NCBI GenBank assembly: GCA_001839685.1
Contig: MLAK01000749.1
Span: 1 to 64,000 of the forward strand
Direction of reading: 5' to 3'
Origin: Tritrichomonas foetus
Lineage: Eukaryota > Parabasalia > Tritrichomonadida > Tritrichomonadidae
Length of the DNA: 64,000 nt
Part shown: positions 19,624 to 28,495 of the stretch, piece by piece
Layout of the letters: each line of letters begins with the position of its first letter
How positions within the stretch are numbered: position 1 is the first letter of the stretch
The notes under the pieces: model-generated
Database searches by the model: none
Seen by the model: only the letters and a program-made list of their open reading frames with translations
Told to the model about the DNA's origin: nothing
Position numbers and translations under genes: made by a program

Positions 19624-20802
19624 CTAAGCATCATTTACAAAAACGACATCGAGCTGTAAAAGTTGACACTCAATGGGATTTTCTGGATCAAGTAATTCAC
19701 CAAGCGATGGCTTGGTTCTTCCGAAATCAGAATTAACAAATTCTTTAATGTATGTTCCTTTACTTGTCTTTAAATCAAGAATGAAAAATCGAGGACAAAT
19801 CTGCTGATAGTTGAGAGATATGACTGTTTTTTCACGGTATGCCAAGATCCTTCGATGTGCGACTCTGCATGGCGTTTTTTGTGATATTACCAAATTCGAT
19901 ACATTGTCAAGATGCGACAAATTCTCTTTTGTTACATTTCTCGAACATGAAACAATACATCGATAACATTTTTCATGTTTGGGTGACATATCTGGCTGTT
20001 TACAAGTAATCCTTAAATTTGTGGCACTCACATTGTTGGGGCAATCGATTTCTGATGGAATAAATGAACTGAAAGATTGAGCGAAGCCTTCATTACTTGT
20101 TGGCACTTCTGCATTTTCGTTTGGAAGCGGATTTAATAAAGTGATCATAAAAGGGCGCCCGCTTCCAATCATTCTCACGTCCATGTCTTCTCTTCCTGCG
20201 CTTAAGAATTTCCTTTCAGTGCATTTAATCTCTTGTCCAAGCGAATCAATCAGCTCCTTCTCGACCGACGAAACGGCAGCTTCGCCGCGCATAAATCTTG
20301 TGTTTGAAACCCGCCTAGAGCGCTTGAAATAGCGGCCAACGATATAAAGGGGTGGCCAAAGAAGTTCTGCTTTAAAATCAGTTGATGAATTGATTTTGAT
20401 GTGCAAAACTGGTCCTTCCTTGGATTTGGAAAATGCATACATTATCTTGCCTTTCAGATAGTTCTTCAATGAGCAGGACGTCTGGCAATTATATTTATTG
20501 AGTAGTTTCTGATCGTTTTGAATCACTTTTGGCGGAATTTCGATTTGGATGTCATGAAAATTATATCGGCCGAGTGCGACTTTGATTGCATCTTTAATCG
20601 GATTTAAGCTGTCGATGATTCCGTGGCAGGCGAAACAGTCTTTTGAATGAATATTTGGGACACGATATGATTCCATTTCCACCCTTCCAATGCTCAAGAT
20701 TCTACCAATACAGTGCGTGCAAGCACCTCTCTGGAAAAGAATTTTTACGTCTTCGGGCGCGTTATTCGGAATGTTTTCAGGTGTAGAAAGGAACTGACCC
20801 AT
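19624..20802 (-). CDS. PUS10: tRNA pseudouridine synthase Pus10
   Basis: 392 residues. Two CxxC pairs of the N-terminal zinc-binding (THUMP-associated) region are visible: CTHCIGRIL near 28 and CFACHG near 57. The catalytic half holds LYIVGRYFKRSRRVSNTRF, the hallmark AGREDMDVRMIGSGRPFMITLLNP segment carrying the catalytic Asp (near residue 207), and RRILAYREKTVISLNYQQ, then LKTSKGTYIKEFVNSDFGRTKPSL (forefinger/insert typical of Pus10). Pus10 makes pseudouridine 54/55 in tRNA in archaea and many eukaryotes. The length is near the archaeal forms, shorter than human. Starts at ATG; no targeting peptide seen. It is a housekeeping gene and evidently intact. Confidence 0.88.
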   Translation of the reverse strand: MGQFLSTPENIPNNAPEDVKILFQRGACTHCIGRILSIGRVEMESYRVPNIHSKDCFACHGIIDSLNPIKDAIKVALGRYNFHDIQIEIPPKVIQNDQKLLNKYNCQTSCSLKNYLKGKIMYAFSKSKEGPVLHIKINSSTDFKAELLWPPLYIVGRYFKRSRRVSNTRFMRGEAAVSSVEKELIDSLGQEIKCTERKFLSAGREDMDVRMIGSGRPFMITLLNPLPNENAEVPTSNEGFAQSFSSFIPSEIDCPNNVSATNLRITCKQPDMSPKHEKCYRCIVSCSRNVTKENLSHLDNVSNLVISQKTPCRVAHRRILAYREKTVISLNYQQICPRFFILDLKTSKGTYIKEFVNSDFGRTKPSLGELLDPENPIECQLLQLDVVFVNDA

Positions 20803-21476
20803 AATTTGACCTTCAATTCACAAAGTTTGTTTGAATTTTTCAAAAAGTTAAATAATTGAATAAGCCTTGTGTTTCTTTTTTAGATAAAAATGATATCATT
20901 TTATATCCGCTCAAAAGATAATGATATCGAATATGGTGATGGAAGAGGAAATTCAGAGTCAAATAAAAATGTTGGAACGATAAATTGTTTATTAAAACTC
21001 AGGCATCAATTCAGCAACATGAAATACTTATATTCAAAGCCTTCTTCTCATTTTGCTTGGAGATAGGAACATGAATAGAAGACAATGTTAATGATGGGAT
21101 ATAAAAAGTAAATAAGCGTTTGTATCAGTAATGATTGTGTCTTCTATCATCAACAAAATTCATTGTGAAAAACACTGAAAATTTCCTCGATAATTTTTGT
21201 CTTTTCTATCATTAGGAATTTCAGTAACTGGAAACAAACTTCATCTATTTTTCCATCCATACTAGCTAAGTAGCAATCCACAAATTTGATTGATACTATA
21301 GATAGAATAATTTGTTAGTCGTCATATATAACATTCAAATAAAAATGATATTAATTCATAAAGAATTTGATCTTTCAATAATAATAATAAACATTTGATC
21401 TTTCAATAATAATAATAATCCAATTTGTGGAATTTCCAAATCAAAAGAGTAATGTTGAATGAAGAGAAAAATTCAT
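20803..21476. other. Intergenic with a two-copy tandem repeat
   Basis: Promoter of Pus10 and 3' flank of the coiled-coil gene. A 28-bp unit ending in (AAT)n is repeated twice at 21,365-21,420. No gene seen. Confidence 0.5.
21365..21420. repeat. 28-bp unit in two tandem copies
   Basis: ATTTGATCTTTCAATAATAA followed by more AAT occurs twice in direct succession; the AAT run is a microsatellite likely to vary. Confidence 0.7.
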
Positions 21477-22823
21477 TCATTTTTCTAAATTTGACCACTT
21501 TCTTAATAATTGTTTCTTTTCACCTTCAAGGTCGCTTTTTTCACGCGATAAAAGCTGTAAATCATTTGCCATGTCTCGATTTTGTGTGAAAACTCGGTCA
21601 TAAACAAGCATAAATTCTTCAATTCCTGGATTAGTTTTTACTTTTGCACTGATCGGACACCATTCATTTAAATCCTTAATAACACGAATTTTATGATCCA
21701 AAATAACTCTGTCTTTTTCAAGTTTATCTTTTCCTTTCATGTAGGTATCAAGTGCTAATTGATGTTCACTCCATTTCTTTTCAAGAACTACTGATAAATC
21801 TTTCAAATCTGGATTTTCTGCTCTTTCTTTTAAAATTTCTTTTTGTTTCTTTTTAATTTTTTGTAGAAGTTGAATTTCTAATTGTTTCATTTTCACTATT
21901 TGCATTTGTGCATTACCTTTATGTGAATTTATTTGATTTTCTAAATTCCGACATAAATGTTGTAATGATTCATTTTTTGAAAGTAAATCATTTTTTTCTT
22001 TCTCATTGTTTTGAAATATTTCTTTCGTTTGTATTTTATAATTTGATGAATTTAGTTTTAATTCTTCATTTTCTTGATTAATTTCTCGAATTTTTTGAAT
22101 AATTTGATTAAGCTCATCAATTTTGACTTTATATAAATCTGGCATAACTTCAGCAAGTGGCGCTTCTTCTTCATTTAAGATATCATCAAGTTTTTGTGTC
22201 ATTATTGATATTGATGTTTTTAATTCTTCAATTGTCATTTTTCTTGCTGGTATTTGATGTTTCACAAATTTGATGTGATCTTTCAATGTTGACACTTCAC
22301 TTTCAAGATCGGCAATTTGTAATAATATTTGTGGTAATGGAATCAAATTACTCATTATTCCTTCCATTTTATTACAATATTCTTCTAAGTTTTCAATTTT
22401 TTTATCAATTTCTTGATTGAAATATATAATATCTTTTGATTGTTCTTTAAAATCGGCAAGTTTTTGATCAACTTTGTAAAGTTTATCAACACTAGCTTTA
22501 TAACTCACTTGAAGTGTTGTTAATTTCACTGAATTTAAATTCAATCCAATTTTTGCTTCAGTTTTTAACTCAGTCTCCGATATTTTAGTGCTTAGTTTTA
22601 TTATCTTTTTCTTTAATGAAAGTGTTTCTTTTTGAAAGCTTTTTTCTTCATCTCTGATACTCTGTTTGATATTCAGAATTTGTTTACGAATATCTGTGAG
22701 TGTGTGATATTCGTGTGATGCCATTGTAATTTTAGAGATTAGTTCACTTTTCTCAGAAAGTTGTTTCTGCAGTGCGAATCTGTAGCCTGATGCCTGATTT
22801 AAGTCATTTTCTTCTTCATTCAT
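21477..22823 (-). CDS. Coiled-coil protein, 448 aa
   Basis: Nearly the whole protein is heptad-repeat coiled coil (about 15-440), with a short acidic head (MNEEENDLNQ). Lys and Glu are alternately spaced, with few helix breakers: the segment around 158-166 (NLIPLPQILLQ) and one near 222 (EEAPLAEVMPDLY). It looks like CCDC-type axonemal or basal-body coiled coils, which trichomonads need for their flagella, but no family signature is certain. No membrane or enzyme domain. Upstream are three copies of GGTTAACCA-type strings. Confidence 0.65.
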   Translation of the reverse strand: MNEEENDLNQASGYRFALQKQLSEKSELISKITMASHEYHTLTDIRKQILNIKQSIRDEEKSFQKETLSLKKKIIKLSTKISETELKTEAKIGLNLNSVKLTTLQVSYKASVDKLYKVDQKLADFKEQSKDIIYFNQEIDKKIENLEEYCNKMEGIMSNLIPLPQILLQIADLESEVSTLKDHIKFVKHQIPARKMTIEELKTSISIMTQKLDDILNEEEAPLAEVMPDLYKVKIDELNQIIQKIREINQENEELKLNSSNYKIQTKEIFQNNEKEKNDLLSKNESLQHLCRNLENQINSHKGNAQMQIVKMKQLEIQLLQKIKKKQKEILKERAENPDLKDLSVVLEKKWSEHQLALDTYMKGKDKLEKDRVILDHKIRVIKDLNEWCPISAKVKTNPGIEEFMLVYDRVFTQNRDMANDLQLLSREKSDLEGEKKQLLRKWSNLEK

Positions 22824-23284
22824 AGCAAAATTGGTAATTTTTCGGTTAACTATTTCTCAATTAACTTATCAAAATTTTGACTATTAGTTATTAAATTGAT
22901 CATTTGGTTAACCAATATTGAAATCATTTGGTTAACCAGTATTATAATCAAGATATGTAAAATGATTAAATTTTGTAATTTTACATAAATTAATGTTGTG
23001 AATATAAAATATCATCGAAAAAAAGTTCAAAAAATATTTATACAAAAAATTAGGTAGATTAAGAGAGCAGTTATTTATGGTTACTTACAAACATTTATGG
23101 TGTTACTTTTATACCTTTGCATTAAGACCAAATTTGAAAGATATTTTTTAGTAAGTTTGGTCAATTCAAAAGGTAAATTTCTGGCTTAACTTTTGGCTGA
23201 TTGATGGTTGAACAAACCTTGTCAGGGTAGCTCGTCATTCTGGAATTGCTGTGAATGAGTTTAGAAAATTGGATAGAGTGCCAA
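22824..23284. other. Intergenic, no gene seen
   Basis: Holds two copies of TTGGTTAACCA about 30 bases apart (22,902-22,944), each an imperfect palindrome centred on GTTAAC, directly ahead of the minus-strand coiled-coil gene. They may be paired binding sites. Otherwise AT-rich. Confidence 0.4.
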
Positions 23285-24028
23285 TTAGCATTCAAGAATG
23301 ATATTGTTATTTGGCGATGCAAAATGAAAAACAACGTTTTTCTTTTCGTTTTCACTTTCCATTTTGTTTATTGCAAGATTGATTCCATCCTCCAACTTTT
23401 TTATTGTCTCATCATGAATTAAATCATTTGAATGTGAATTTGACTTGTAATTTTTAATATTTTTAGTGTTTTGATTTTTATTTTCTTCTTCTTCAACCGT
23501 CACAATTTTGAATGAGTTCACAAAATCCTGATTTTCACTCTGTGCATTATTTTTTTCGGGTTTAGAAACATACCGCAAAAAGCACGACTCATTTTCGCTC
23601 CTGAAAATATTTTTGCGAGGATTTTTGAGAGATTGAATTGATGGAATTGGAAATCCCCGCTGTAGTTCAATGATTCTGTTGTGTACTGATGAAGGCGCTC
23701 TCTCGTTTAGCGTATTGGCGATGAGGTCGTAATGTGGGCCGTGCGATTGAACGAGATTCATAATTTGTTGATCTTCTTCTGGAGTAAACGGTTGATATTC
23801 TGGCATGGCTCGTTTCATTGGTTTTTTCTGGATCGGATTTAGCGGTTTATTAGGAGGAATTTGAACGTATTGGGCCATTGGAATAATCATTTGTTGAACG
23901 ACTGGAAAATAGGAGGCATTCTGAACGTAATTGGTTGGTATTTGTTGTATAACATGAGGCTGCCCACTAAGATAAGCAGGGAAAAAAACATAGTTTTCAG
24001 GATGAGGGTTTGGGTTCATTTGATTCAT
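23285..24028 (-). CDS. Single-repeat Myb-like DNA-binding protein
   Basis: 247 residues. An Asn/Pro/Gln-rich head (1-70) precedes one Myb/SANT repeat at about 72-120: FTPEEDQQIMNLVQSHGPHYDLIANTL, then RAPSSVHNRIIELQRG. The usual third Trp positions are replaced by F and Y, as in trichomonad Mybs. A charged tail follows. Such proteins regulate transcription in Trichomonas, sometimes with two or three repeats; one repeat usually means dimers or weaker binding. Probably nuclear, with a basic KKPMKR stretch before the domain. Start ATG; the start region has MNQMNPN. No partner gene nearby. Confidence 0.7.
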   Translation of the reverse strand: MNQMNPNPHPENYVFFPAYLSGQPHVIQQIPTNYVQNASYFPVVQQMIIPMAQYVQIPPNKPLNPIQKKPMKRAMPEYQPFTPEEDQQIMNLVQSHGPHYDLIANTLNERAPSSVHNRIIELQRGFPIPSIQSLKNPRKNIFRSENESCFLRYVSKPEKNNAQSENQDFVNSFKIVTVEEEENKNQNTKNIKNYKSNSHSNDLIHDETIKKLEDGINLAINKMESENEKKNVVFHFASPNNNIILEC

Positions 24029-24466
24029 TCAGTGATTTGAATGAAAATAATGTTGACATATTCGGTGGAAGTGACTATTTATACTATGAAAAATGAAAAC
24101 TGATTTTCGAAAGACTCTTTCAATTTTACCAAATAATTGAATGGTGATTTTATTGAAACTATTGATCAAAAAACTACTGTGATCTTTTTCTTTCACAAGT
24201 GAAATCCATTTCAAAAGTATTTAAGATCTCTTATATCGGAATGGATCAATTTTTATATGACCAAATTATCATTGAAATTATTGAAAACTTTATTTCCATA
24301 TTTTCTGGCCAAATTGTGATTAAAGATCATAAGAATTATAAAGCATTCAATATAATCAAGTAACTTTTTCTAGGATTAAAATAAGGAAAACAACTTTTTC
24401 TTTTAAAATGATTTATTTTTCAATATAAAGAAATTTAACATGTTAAATTACAGCGATTAACGAAAG
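24029..24466. promoter_or_regulatory. Divergent promoter interval
   Basis: Separates the Myb-like gene (minus) and the 126-aa gene (plus). About 440 bases of AT-rich DNA with no gene; short frames are not protein-like. Confidence 0.4.
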
Positions 24467-24847
24467 ATGAGTAACAGCAACTCCAGGTTTGCCCCTCCGA
24501 TTTCACGCCGCCATGCCACCGAGAAAAAAGTAGCCGATACTTTACTGGGTGATTTCAACCCGGTTGAAAGCCGCGGATTCAAAATCCTCACAGAGATTGT
24601 TGGAACAAAATCTTACGGAGATATGTCACGAAATATGCTTCTTTCTGTCACAAACATACTCAGTTACCTCATTCACGAAACATTTCCGCGTAATTTTAGT
24701 CGTCGAAAAGCGCTCATCATTAAATGGTTTGATATGTATGCCGATCGAATCGAGCCTTTAAAAGATATAATTCGTGTAGACTTCAAAGAAAACTACAATG
24801 AAAATGATATGAAAGAGGACGATACCCCCGAAGACCAAGATACGTGA
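24467..24847 (+). CDS. Small 126-aa protein of unknown function
   Basis: Not recognised. A basic head (RFAPPISRRHATEKK) precedes a compact helical part (about 20-100: ILTEIVGTKSYGDMSRNMLLSVTNIL, then FPRNFSRRKALIIKWF), and an acidic tail (MKEDDTPEDQDT). Base composition is higher in GC than the neighbours, which supports real coding. Start is ATG after AACGAAAG. No membrane segment. It could be a small structural subunit; no family assigned. Confidence 0.6.
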   Translation: MSNSNSRFAPPISRRHATEKKVADTLLGDFNPVESRGFKILTEIVGTKSYGDMSRNMLLSVTNILSYLIHETFPRNFSRRKALIIKWFDMYADRIEPLKDIIRVDFKENYNENDMKEDDTPEDQDT

Positions 24848-25697
24848 ATTCCTTTATTTTTTTTCTCAATTTTCCAAATTTTCTGAAATGAATCAAACTT
24901 TTCCCGATTTTGTCATTCAGTCTTCCCTTTTCAGACCACGCCAGAAAAGAAAAATCCAAAAAAATTCGGGAAAAAAAAGACAGAAATGAAAAAGTCCATT
25001 TTTTTTGATCAATTTCGTTGAAAAAAATTCGTTTACCATTTTTTATGAATTAAAAACGACAAAAAAATGGTTTGCACATTACCTGTTTATTACGACCAAA
25101 ACATAAGCTAAAAATTCCAATTCAACTTTTTTAAGTGAAACAAGTTTTACCGTGAGCACTTTTCGCTAATTTGATTTTTCATTTGACCTTAGATGTTCAC
25201 GGCAAAACTGGTTCCACTTTATTTAACTGAACTTTTTATCGTTTGGTCCAAATGCGAGGTATTGTTTGCAATGAAAACCAAAACAAAAAACCTCAAAATT
25301 AATAATAACAAAATATGTAATTTCATACTCAAAAATTTTGTGTCAAAATAAAGAAATCGAAAATTGATCATTTCTATAATATTAAACTAAAAATCCAAAT
25401 TAATCAAATTAAAAAATAAAAAATGGTGCACATAAATCCCAAATCAAAAGAAACAATTATATCGAACATATATTGTATTATTATAAATTTAAATTGAAAT
25501 GGAAAATTCATTGTGAATTGGATAAGATAAAGAAATGGAAACACATATTCATATGCGTTATCAAAAAGTCCGATGCTTCTGAGATTGTTAACAAAATCAC
25601 TGACATTCAAAAAGTTGAAATATTCACATTTGTATCAAAGTTTTCATTCAATTTTATTTTTCCAATTGAAAATGAAATCATGTCTCTTCATCGGATT

Positions 25698-25752
<55 letters not shown>

Positions 25753-25940
25753 ATTGATCCGAAATTGGACTTTTAAAGGCTTTTTTACCATTCTTTTTCC
25801 TTTCCAGTAATTTTTCTTTTCAGTTACATTTATTTTAAGTCACTTTTACTGACTATTTTTATCATTAAATAAATAGAAATTCATCAATCCCAACAAAACT
25901 GAATTTTTTATCCTGTTTTTCTTTGTTTCTCAAATTTTAT
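24848..25940. other. Intergenic with a poly-T tract and promoter-like motif
   Basis: No gene. It holds a TTTGACCTTA motif at about 25,183, seen upstream of several genes, in a context (CACTTTTCGCTAATTTG...CATTTGACCTTAGAT) that nearly matches the one at 53,868. A pure T run of about 48 bases lies at 25,700-25,748; the frames crossing it are artefacts. The orphan promoter-like motif may mark a lost gene. Confidence 0.5.
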
Positions 25941-26434
25941 ATTTGATTAGATGTATACAAACCAAATAGTCTTAACGTACGAAATCACTAAAATGATCCT
26001 TATCATCAGTATTACTTAATACCATCAGTCAAAAATCAAAACCCAAATAGCTAAAAGAATGACGAAAATTTCCCTTATCGCAAACTTCGCAAATGGCCGA
26101 ATTCAAAAATATTTCGAAAATGATTCTGAAGAAGCTATTGTTTCAGTTTTCGGGTGAACAGCTTTCAGTCAATTGTTAAATCTATATTTTATAGTTATGA
26201 GCCATATTTATTCATAGTTTTGAAATTTTGCAACAATTAAACCGAAAAAAGAGCGATTTTGGAGGAAGCCTAAAAAAAAATTGTGAGAAGCTTTTTTTCC
26301 AAGAATCACAAAGATTATAATACTGCTTCCCATAATTCTATTTACACTTCTTCTATCGATTTTTAATTAAAAATCGCGAAAATTTTGATAGTTTTAACTC
26401 AGTGATGTTGAATTAATTCAATTTCCATTTGACA

Positions 26435-26665
26435 AATATGAATGTATTGAAATCTTTTCTGTCATAAAATTTTAGTATATGAAGAAAATAGACTGGCAGT
26501 CCTCAACAGCACATTCTCAAGCAGGGATACAGATACAACGATTGAAAGACCAAATCAAGAAAAATGGAATCCAATATGTTTTTTTCCAGACTCGATGCCA
26601 AGTGAATTTTCTGATGACTCGCCATTTAGATGGCAAAACATTCGTAATCTTCTCATTGATGCCTA
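26435..26665 (+). pseudogene. Decayed C-terminal coding fragment inside the TIR element
   Basis: A continuous frame of about 70 residues (NLFCHKILVYEENRLAV through PFRWQNIRNLLIDA, stop) is preceded in another frame by SDVELIQFPFDKYECIEIF. It is clearly former coding with one frameshift. Copy 2 carries the same stretch but has lost one base near 35,387, which places a stop after NQEK. Source protein not recognised. Confidence 0.55.
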
Positions 26666-26856
26666 AATTTTTTTTATTTATATCAAAATTATTAATATTT
26701 TTTTTATACTTCATTTTTGTATTTTGGAAAACATTATAATTTTCGATGGAGGGTCATATGATAATAAAAAGCACGATTTATGATAAGAAATAATCAAGAT
26801 ATTAATGCTATAAAATCACTTTTTATCTCAATAATTCTCAGAAATTTCTGTGGGGT

Positions 26857-27069
26857 NNNNNNNNNNNNNNNNNNNNNNNNNNNNNNNNNNNNNNNNNNNN
26901 NNNNNNNNNNNNNNNNNNNNNNNNNNNNNNNNNNNNNNNNNNNNNNNNNNNNNNNNNNNNNNNNNNNNNNNNNNNNNNNNNNNNNNNNNNNNNNNNNNNN
27001 NNNNNNNNNNNNNNNNNNNNNNNNNNNNNNNNNNNNNNNNNNNNNNNNNNNNNNNNNNNNNNNNNNNNN
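26857..27069. other. Assembly gap (213 N)
   Basis: Run of undefined bases inside the TIR element copy 1. The gap begins exactly where similarity to copy 2 would continue, as expected when two near-identical repeats collapse an assembly. Confidence 0.99.
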
Positions 27070-27237
27070 ATTTACATGGATAAGCTCCTTCAAAAGGATT
27101 TTAAGAAAGAAAAAAAAATTATGCCCAAAAAATAAGATTCTCAAATAATTTCAGAATTAAATTCAATTTCCTTCTTTATTAATAAGAATGTTCATGATTT
27201 TGTGTGAGTTGAATACAATTGGTTCATTAGATTTTGA

Positions 27238-27719
27238 TCAAATATCGAATTTTTTTTGAGAACGTAATTCTCGACAACCAAAAGACGAAAATGCTTTATA
27301 AATCGATGTTAATACATTCTGACGAAATTGTGCATGTTGGCAAAGTTTGAAAAAAAATCTAAGCATCAATCTTTCGGAAAATTCAAATTCAATAAAATTG
27401 GTGTATTGCAAGATAAATTCGATAAAATTGTCCACATAGTAGGGATAATATAGAGAAATATTTGAGTAACTCTTTGATCTAGTGGAAAGGGCTAAATCTT
27501 TCATCTGCCTGGAGATTTTAGAAATAACGTGTAATTTCGAAAATAGTAATCAAGCGAATTTTGGCATTTTTTATTGGTTGAGATCTATTCAGCAAAAATT
27601 CGTTGCTGTAAATTAAGCATCAGAGAGTCGGGAAGTTGTTTCCAAGATTCGAAAAAGTTCAGTTTATTTAATGAAAATAAACGTATTTCCAGGTTGTGTA
27701 CTTTTGTTTGTATACATCT
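27238..27719 (-). pseudogene. Decayed coding fragment in the right part of TIR element copy 1
   Basis: From about 27,650 downward the minus strand reads ESWKQLPDSLMLNLQQRIFAE, stop, NSLDYYFRNYTLFLKSPG, then after a frame shift RQMKDLALSTRSKSYSN and on to RFFFKLCQHAQFRQNVLTS. The composition is protein-like; source not recognised. It is absent from copy 2. Confidence 0.5.
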
Positions 27720-27727
27720 ATTTGATT

Positions 27728-28495
27728 TAAAATTTTAATGATGTACAACACCAATTGAGAGCAGAGTTTCAATGAGGTCATTTAAAAATCAACAATTGAA
27801 TTGGAGAAAAGCACAAATTGAATAGTGAAAAAAATCGACAAGATATCTTGCTTTGAAAAAGAAATGATAAATTCTGTGAAACCGTATGCAATTCACAAAA
27901 GGATGGTGAATCCGACAATTATCGATGACAACATTTCTGTGAAACTTGGGAACTTTTTAGAAAAAGTTGGGTCTGCAATTCCAATTCTATGAGGTTATCA
28001 GAAAATTGAACAAAATGAGCTATTGCATGCAATACAACCTTAAATATATTTCTCATTTTTTCAAACAAATCGATTTTTACATGTATTATTTTTATTATTC
28101 TTTGATCTCATGAAACTCAACATCTTTTTCTAGAATTTACAGACTCTTTTTTCTTCCCCTTTACAAGTTGTGAATTGTAATTTAGAATAACTTTTTTCTT
28201 GAGTTTATCCCATATACTTTTTTTCAATCACGTGATAACGACGTCGTTATAAAAAATTTTTGGAAATTTGTTGTTGTACAATCCAACAAAGCAGATTTCT
28301 AAGGAGAATTTTTTTCGATTAGTACAAAAATATTACGCTTTTTCAGCTTTTGATGAAGCACTCAAGTCTTTTATGTTTATTGACCATAAAGTTATTCTAT
28401 TTGATATTACAATTGCATTTTGTATTGTAATATGAAAATTAAACGGAGTTATATTTCAATTTTTTCCATTTTTATTTTTATTAATATTATTATTA
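27728..28495. other. Intergenic with a coding remnant and palindrome
   Basis: At about 27,830-27,995 the plus strand reads KIDKISCFEKEMINSVKPYAIHKRMVNPTIIDDN then a stop, likely the remnant of a gene. The palindrome ATAACGACGTCGTTAT lies at 28,235-28,250. The 3' flank of the kinase-GTPase gene fills the end, with an ATT repeat. Confidence 0.45.
28235..28250. repeat. 16-bp perfect palindrome
   Basis: ATAACGACGTCGTTAT, centred on GACGTC, is self-complementary; a CACGTG palindrome lies just before it. It is about 250 bases beyond the stop of the kinase-GTPase gene. Confidence 0.5.

Larger units (their letters stand above)
25949..27719. mobile_element. TIR transposable element, copy 1 (contains assembly gap)
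   Basis: Bounded by inverted 14-bp termini AGATGTATACAAAC and flanked by a perfect 8-bp duplication ATTTGATT (25,941-25,948 and 27,720-27,727). An N run occupies 26,857-27,069, so true length is unknown. The left 908 bases match copy 2 (34,772) with only a few differences. An 8-bp duplication fits hAT-like or similar TIR elements. No intact transposase is seen. The element holds two decayed coding stretches: plus-strand YEENRLAVLNSTFSS...FRWQNIRNLLIDA ending at 26,665, and minus-strand KDLALSTRSKSYSN...AFSSFGC at about 27,250-27,500. It may be a non-autonomous carrier of captured genes, or these may be transposase remnants. Confidence 0.85.

Noticed and set aside
25473..25776. Overlapping 67-94 aa plus-strand frames
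   Set aside because: They run into a 48-base T tract and have filler composition.
26780..27148. Frames spanning the N gap
   Set aside because: Open only because undefined bases hide stops.
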